A stretch of 64,000 nucleotides of DNA from Roseovarius sp. (GTDB lineage: Bacteria; Pseudomonadota; Alphaproteobacteria; Rhodobacterales; Rhodobacteraceae): assembly GCA_021775255.1 (NCBI GenBank), contig JAJFIA010000003.1, positions 124,001 to 188,000 on the forward strand, read 5' to 3'. Of the stretch, positions 59,773-64,000 are shown one piece after another. The position numbers were made by a program, and so were the translations under genes. The notes beneath the pieces were generated by a model, which worked only from the letters and a program-made list of their open reading frames with translations, had not been told where the DNA came from and made no database searches. The stretch's first letter is position 1. Each line of letters begins with the position of its first letter.

Positions 59773-60984
59773 ATGACAAAAGTTGTTGTGATCGGGGCCG
59801 GGCAGGCGGGATCGTCTTTGGTGGCGAAATTGCGCAATGAAGGCTTTGACGGCGAGATCACCCTGATTGGTGAAGAACCGGTGCCGCCCTATCAGCGGCC
59901 GCCCTTGTCAAAGAAATATCTGTTGGGGGAAATGGCGCTTGAGCGGCTCTATCTGAGGCCGGAAATATTCTATGAAGACAATGGTATAGAGTTGCGGCTT
60001 GGGGAAGAAGTGACAGCGGTTGAGCGGGCTGAGAAACATGTGATCGCCGGGGGGAAGCGGATTGACTATGATCATCTTGTGCTGACCACCGGATCGGTGC
60101 CGCGGCGCTTGCCTGCGAATATTGGCGGTGCGCTTGAGGGGGTGTTTGTGGTGCGCGATCTGAGGGATGTCGATGCCATGGCCCCGGGGTTCAGGGATGG
60201 CGCGCGGGTGCTGATTGTCGGCGGCGGCTATATCGGGCTTGAAGCGGCAGCGGTGGCGGCCAAGAAAGGCCTGAATGTGACGCTTGTAGAGATGGCCGAG
60301 CGCATATTGCAGCGGGTGGCCGCCCCGGAAACATCGAATTATTTCCGCGCGTTACATCAGGAGCACGGGGTTGATATTCGCGAAGGCGTGGGCCTTGATC
60401 ATCTCATGGGTGAGGGCCGGGTAAGCGGTGCGAAGCTGACCGATGGCAGCGAATTGCAGGTTGATTTTGTCATCGTCGGCGTGGGAATCATGCCCGCGAC
60501 GGCTTTGGCGGAACAGGCCGGGCTGGAGATTGAAAACGGTATTAAAACCAATGCGCTGGGCCAAACCAGCGATCCCGCCATCTGGGCCGCGGGCGATTGT
60601 GCGTCCTTCCCGCATGAGGGCGGGCGGCTGCGGCTTGAATCGGTGCCCAATGCGATTGATATGGCGGAATGTGTCGCCGAAAATATACTTGGGGCGTCAA
60701 AGGCTTATGTGCCGCAGCCGTGGTTCTGGTCGGATCAGTATGATGTGAAGCTGCAAATCGCCGGGCTGGGCACAGGTTATAACCGGATCATCACCCGGCC
60801 GGGCGACCGGGAGGGAAGCGTATCCTATTGGTATTACTCGGATAACCGGCTTTTGGCGGTGGACGCGATGAATGATCCGCGCGCCTATATGGTGGGCAAA
60901 CGGCTGATTGATGGCGGCAAATCGCCTGATCCGGAGATGATTGCCGATCCGCAAGCCGATCTGAAAGAGCTGCTGAAAGCATGA
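59773..60984 (+). CDS. FAD/NAD-dependent ferredoxin reductase (rhodocoxin/putidaredoxin reductase type)
   Basis: A 403-residue flavoprotein. FAD site VVVIGAGQAGSSLVAKL (4-20), NAD site VLIVGGGYIGLEAAAVAAKKG, and the second FAD motif IWAAGDCASF. LPANIGGALEGVFVVRDLRD is typical. The C-terminal reductase domain (WFWSDQYDVKLQIAGL) identifies it as a partner for a 2Fe-2S ferredoxin serving a P450 or dioxygenase. No such partner gene is within view. It overlaps rsmD by 4 bp. Confidence 0.92.
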   Translation: MTKVVVIGAGQAGSSLVAKLRNEGFDGEITLIGEEPVPPYQRPPLSKKYLLGEMALERLYLRPEIFYEDNGIELRLGEEVTAVERAEKHVIAGGKRIDYDHLVLTTGSVPRRLPANIGGALEGVFVVRDLRDVDAMAPGFRDGARVLIVGGGYIGLEAAAVAAKKGLNVTLVEMAERILQRVAAPETSNYFRALHQEHGVDIREGVGLDHLMGEGRVSGAKLTDGSELQVDFVIVGVGIMPATALAEQAGLEIENGIKTNALGQTSDPAIWAAGDCASFPHEGGRLRLESVPNAIDMAECVAENILGASKAYVPQPWFWSDQYDVKLQIAGLGTGYNRIITRPGDREGSVSYWYYSDNRLLAVDAMNDPRAYMVGKRLIDGGKSPDPEMIADPQADLKELLKA

Positions 60985-61535
60985 GGATCATAGGCGGGCG
61001 TAATCGCGGGCGGGCCTTGGCAAATGTTGGCAAGGGCGATGTGGCGGCGCATTTGCGGCCCACCTCGGACCGGGTAAGAGAGAGCCTTTTCAATGTGTTG
61101 GCCAATGGGTACGGCGATCCCTGCACTGGGGCAAGGGTGCTGGATTTATTTGCCGGAACCGGGGCTTTGGGGCTTGAGGCGCTGTCACGCGGCGCGGAAT
61201 TTGCGGGCTTTGTTGAAAGCGGGCGCAAGGCGCAGGCATTGCTGGCGCAGAATATTTCCCTATGCCGGGCCGGGGCGCAGACAAAGGTTTACCGTCAGGA
61301 TGCAAGATTTCTGGGGCACAATCCGGGGCTGGCATATGATCTTGTTTTCCTCGATCCGCCTTATGGCAAGGGCCTGGGGGAAACGGCCATGGGGATAGCA
61401 TTGAAAGGCGGATGGATTGCGGAGGATGCCTTGATTGTCTGGGAAGAAAATACGCTGATCAATGTGCCGGTCGGGCTGCATCTGATCGAGGCGCGCTCAT
61501 ATGGCGGGACGGTGATTTCGTTTTTGGAAAAATGA
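60981..61535 (+). CDS. rsmD: 16S rRNA (guanine966-N2)-methyltransferase
   Basis: A 184-residue class I methyltransferase. MRIIGGRNRGRALA at the start is the RsmD signature; the SAM site is VLDLFAGTGALGLEALSRGA; the catalytic DPPY is in YDLVFLDPPYGKG. It methylates G966 of 16S rRNA. The start overlaps the reductase gene, so the two are cotranscribed although unrelated in function. Confidence 0.95.
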   Translation: MRIIGGRNRGRALANVGKGDVAAHLRPTSDRVRESLFNVLANGYGDPCTGARVLDLFAGTGALGLEALSRGAEFAGFVESGRKAQALLAQNISLCRAGAQTKVYRQDARFLGHNPGLAYDLVFLDPPYGKGLGETAMGIALKGGWIAEDALIVWEENTLINVPVGLHLIEARSYGGTVISFLEK

Positions 61536-61595
61536 ATGCCGATTTATGCGCTGAGTGTCGCGAGGCAGTCACGTAAGGAACTGATGAGCAGCTTG

Positions 61596-62813
61596 TCAGC
61601 CGCGCATCAGGGCGGGCAGATCGCCGGTGAGGCCGGCGGCCTCGCGGATGAATTTGCGCCTGAGCGAGGGCAGGGCGTTGATTGCGCCCATGCCCAGATC
61701 GCGGCCTAGGCGCAGCAAGGGATTATCGTTTGAAAACAAACGGTTGGTAAGATCTGTGGCCAGCGCAAGCGTGGCAGTATCAAACCGGCGCCATTGCTGA
61801 TAGCGGGCCAGCACATCCGGCGCGGCAATGTCTTCGCCGCGCCGGGCAGCATCGGATATCACCTGCGCCAATGCGCCGACATCGCGCAGGCCCGCGTTCA
61901 GGCCCTGGCCGGCGATGGGGTGCATCCCGTGGGCCGCGTCGCCAATCAGCGCAAGCCGGTCAGCGATGAAACTGTTGGCAATGGTCAGATCAAGCGGATA
62001 GGTGAAGCGTTTGCCCCTGAGCTTGATTGCCCCCAGAAAATCGCCAAAGCGGGGGCGTAAGACCTGCATGAAATCAGCGTGTGAAAGTGCTGCAAACCGG
62101 GCGGCGGTTGCGTGGGTTTCGCTCCAGACGATCGAGCTCAGATTGCCGGGCAGGGGCAGGATGGCCAGGGGCCCCGGCGGCATGAAAAACTGATGCGCGA
62201 TGCCGTGATGCGGCTTTGCGTGTTCAATCGCGCAGACCAGCGCGGTCTGGCCATAATCCCAGCCCATGCGCTTGATGCCCGCGCGGGTGGCGGTGCCGGA
62301 TTTGCGGCCATCCGAGCCGATCATCAGCTTTCCCGACAGGGTTTTGCCCGAGGCAAGGGTGAGTGTCACGCCCGCCGCCTGTGCGCTTTGCCCCACTACG
62401 GTTTCGCCGGACAGGTGATTGATCATGGGCGTGTCGGCCATGGCCTGCATGAAGGCGCGGCGCAGGTAGCGGTCCTCACACATGTGGCCCATCGGGCCTT
62501 CTTCGATTTCGGCGTGATCAAAATGCATGAAAAACGGTGACGGCCCTTCCCCGGCGCGGCCATCGGTGACCTTGATCTCAAGCATCGGCTGGGCGTGTTT
62601 TTCAACCCGGTCCCAGATGCCGATGGCCCTGAGCAGACGCACCGACGACAGCGCCAGAGCATAAGAGCGCCCGTCAAAGGCCGCGTTCTTGCGGATGGCT
62701 TCCGGGAGCGCGTCAATCACCGTGACACTATGGCCGGAATTGGCCAGGGCCAAAGCCATCGCCGGACCATTGAGCCCGCCGCCGATGATGAGGATGTCGC
62801 TGTCATTTGCCAT
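61596..62813 (-). CDS. UbiH/UbiF/COQ6-family FAD monooxygenase
   Basis: A 405-residue aromatic hydroxylase of ubiquinone biosynthesis. FAD motif ILIIGGGLNGPAMALALA near the N-terminus, the DG fingerprint LMIGSDGRKSGTATRAG, and GDAAHGMHPIAGQGLNAGLRD for ribityl binding. Which ring position it hydroxylates cannot be told, so no gene name is given. The start at 62813 gives the family N-terminus, but no clear ribosome site exists and 62849 is in frame. It is divergent from an amidase. Confidence 0.88.
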   Translation of the reverse strand: MANDSDILIIGGGLNGPAMALALANSGHSVTVIDALPEAIRKNAAFDGRSYALALSSVRLLRAIGIWDRVEKHAQPMLEIKVTDGRAGEGPSPFFMHFDHAEIEEGPMGHMCEDRYLRRAFMQAMADTPMINHLSGETVVGQSAQAAGVTLTLASGKTLSGKLMIGSDGRKSGTATRAGIKRMGWDYGQTALVCAIEHAKPHHGIAHQFFMPPGPLAILPLPGNLSSIVWSETHATAARFAALSHADFMQVLRPRFGDFLGAIKLRGKRFTYPLDLTIANSFIADRLALIGDAAHGMHPIAGQGLNAGLRDVGALAQVISDAARRGEDIAAPDVLARYQQWRRFDTATLALATDLTNRLFSNDNPLLRLGRDLGMGAINALPSLRRKFIREAAGLTGDLPALMRG

Positions 62814-62898
62814 GTGGATCAATAACGGCAGAAAGGTGGGATTGTCCATGCGCCCCGGTGTCGCTAGGCTTGGGCGAAATTATCGAAAGGTATACAAC

Positions 62899-64000
62899 AT
62901 GCGGGACTGGTTATGGATGAGCGCGGGCGATCTGGGCCGGGGGATTGGCGCAGGCGAAATTGATCCGCTGGCCTTGGCACAGGCTTATCTTGAAGCGATT
63001 GACGCCCATCCCGCGCATGACAGGATATATTCCGTTGTAACGGCAGAGCGGGCGCTGGCCGAGGCGGGCGCGGCAGGCGCGCGGGCCAAGGCGGGGCAGC
63101 GGCTGGGGCCGCTTGACGGTGTGCCGGTCAGTTGGAAGGATTTGTATGACAGCGCGGGCGTCGCAACCGAGGCCGGGTCGGCCCTGTTGAAAGGCCGGGT
63201 GCCGGATCGTGATGCAAGGGTTTTGCAGGCGGCAACGCAGGCCGGATTGGTGTGTCTGGGCAAGACCCATATGAGCGAGCTGGCGTTTTCCGGGCTGGGG
63301 CTCAATCCGGTCACCGAAACGCCGCCTTGTGTGAATGATGCGGGCGCGGTGCCGGGGGGGTCATCCTCGGGTGCGGCGGCGAGCGTGGCGTTTGGGCTGG
63401 CGGCCTGCGGTATCGGCTCAGACACCGGCGGATCGGTGCGGATACCCTCGGCATGGAACGATCTGGTGGGGCTGAAAACCACCGCCGGGCGGGTGTCTTT
63501 GCAAGGCGTGGTGCCGCTTTGCGCGCGGTTTGACACCGTAGGCCCGCTGGCGCGAAATGTGGAAGATTGTGCGCTGATGCTGGCCGCTTTGGAAGGCGGC
63601 AAAGCGGCGGATTTGCGCGGCGCATCGCTTAAGGATGTGCGGTTTGCGGCATTGCAGAATGTGGTGCTGGAGGATGTGCGCGGCGCTCCGATGGCGGGTT
63701 ATCGCAGCGCGGTTGAGCGGTTGCGCGCGGCCGGGGCACTGGTTGAAAACATTGAAGCACCGGAAGTGACCGAGGCCATGACGATGTCAGGAATTCTTTA
63801 TACATCAGAGGCTTATGGCACATGGGGGGAATTAATCGAGGCCAGCCCCGAGAAGATGTTCGCGCCAATACTTGAGCGGTTCCGCAGCGGCAAGGATTTC
63901 AGGGCCGCCGATTATGTGGCCGCCTGGCAACGGCTGGAGGCGCTGCGCGCGGATTGGAATGCGCGGGTGGCGGGCTATGATGCGGTGCTGATGCCAAGCG
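62899..64000 (+). CDS. amidase (amidase-signature family), 3' end cut by window
   Basis: A hydrolase of the amidase-signature family; 367 codons are present and it runs off the right edge. The catalytic triad is visible: K80 (PVSWKDLYD), S155 (GGSSSG) and the nucleophile S179 (GSDTGGSVRIPS). AAGG stands before the ATG. Members hydrolyse amide bonds in diverse compounds or form part of GatCAB; the lack of GatA-specific context and the divergent single-gene layout favour a catabolic or detoxifying amidase. Confidence 0.9.
   Translation, partial: MRDWLWMSAGDLGRGIGAGEIDPLALAQAYLEAIDAHPAHDRIYSVVTAERALAEAGAAGARAKAGQRLGPLDGVPVSWKDLYDSAGVATEAGSALLKGRVPDRDARVLQAATQAGLVCLGKTHMSELAFSGLGLNPVTETPPCVNDAGAVPGGSSSGAAASVAFGLAACGIGSDTGGSVRIPSAWNDLVGLKTTAGRVSLQGVVPLCARFDTVGPLARNVEDCALMLAALEGGKAADLRGASLKDVRFAALQNVVLEDVRGAPMAGYRSAVERLRAAGALVENIEAPEVTEAMTMSGILYTSEAYGTWGELIEASPEKMFAPILERFRSGKDFRAADYVAAWQRLEALRADWNARVAGYDAVLMPS

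Noticed and set aside
1-64000. Prophage, insertion sequence or integrative element
   Set aside because: No integrase, transposase, phage structural gene or tRNA-flanking direct repeat could be found; the tRNA-Val gene is followed by ordinary genes.

Overview
The window reads as ordinary chromosome from an alphaproteobacterium, most likely a Rhodobacterales (Roseobacter-group or Paracoccaceae) species. I infer this from GC-rich, densely packed genes and from gene types and neighbourhoods typical of that order: a 41-residue L36, a DinB with an N-terminal zinc ribbon, a DUF3035 lipoprotein next to lspA and a paired active/inactive M16 peptidase, a Liv-type ABC operon with two acyl-CoA ligases, and rbfA/truB separated by a DUF2233 gene. 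No phage, IS element, plasmid gene or CRISPR array is visible.

Layout. 1-6.1 kb: a DUF3775 protein, a reverse-strand GST / Lys1-like / Lys9-like saccharopine operon, a histidine phosphatase, a DUF1330 gene divergent from a LysR regulator, and a small sulfotransferase. 6.1-18 kb: a hybrid PAS histidine kinase and OmpR-type regulator face a long forward operon of a FadD-like ligase, LivG, a small secreted protein, LivH, LivM, the binding protein, LivF and a PaaK-like ligase. This looks like a regulated uptake-and-activation module for an organic acid. 18-28.4 kb: a degenerate caspase-like protein with peptidoglycan-binding domains, a D-amino-acid dehydrogenase type oxidase, rpmJ, tRNA-Val(GAC), an N-formylglutamate amidohydrolase type gene, dinB, pyrF, two M16 peptidases, a DUF3035 lipoprotein and lspA.

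28.6-36.8 kb is the most unusual region: a 2062-residue secreted repeat protein (12 Ig/DUF11-like repeats of about 131 residues, each with two cysteines, then a prealbumin-like domain and a C-terminal autotransporter-type beta-barrel). Upstream of it is a glycosyltransferase and sulfotransferase pair that is visibly AT-richer than the surrounding genes.

37-47.8 kb is housekeeping: dapB, rbfA, DUF2233, truB, DUF1643, a Deg protease, DUF2065, hflC, hflK, gor, rpiA, and a MarR regulator divergent from a small membrane protein across two palindromic operators. 47.9-64 kb: sdaA, thiN, an acidic Rhodobacterales-type protein of unknown function, mlaC/mlaA, an orphan type I secretion ABC/MFP pair, an overlapping ridA / GDPD / FemAB-like / pterin dehydratase operon, a peroxiredoxin, a ferredoxin-reductase-like flavoprotein, rsmD, a UbiH-family monooxygenase, and an amidase cut by the window end.

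A family of short palindromes (GTAGGGTGGGT..ACCCACCC and GGCGGGCTTAAGCCCGCC types) recurs between genes and probably serves partly as terminators. Start codons were moved from the longest frame wherever a ribosome-binding site, signal peptide or overlap with the upstream stop argued for it.
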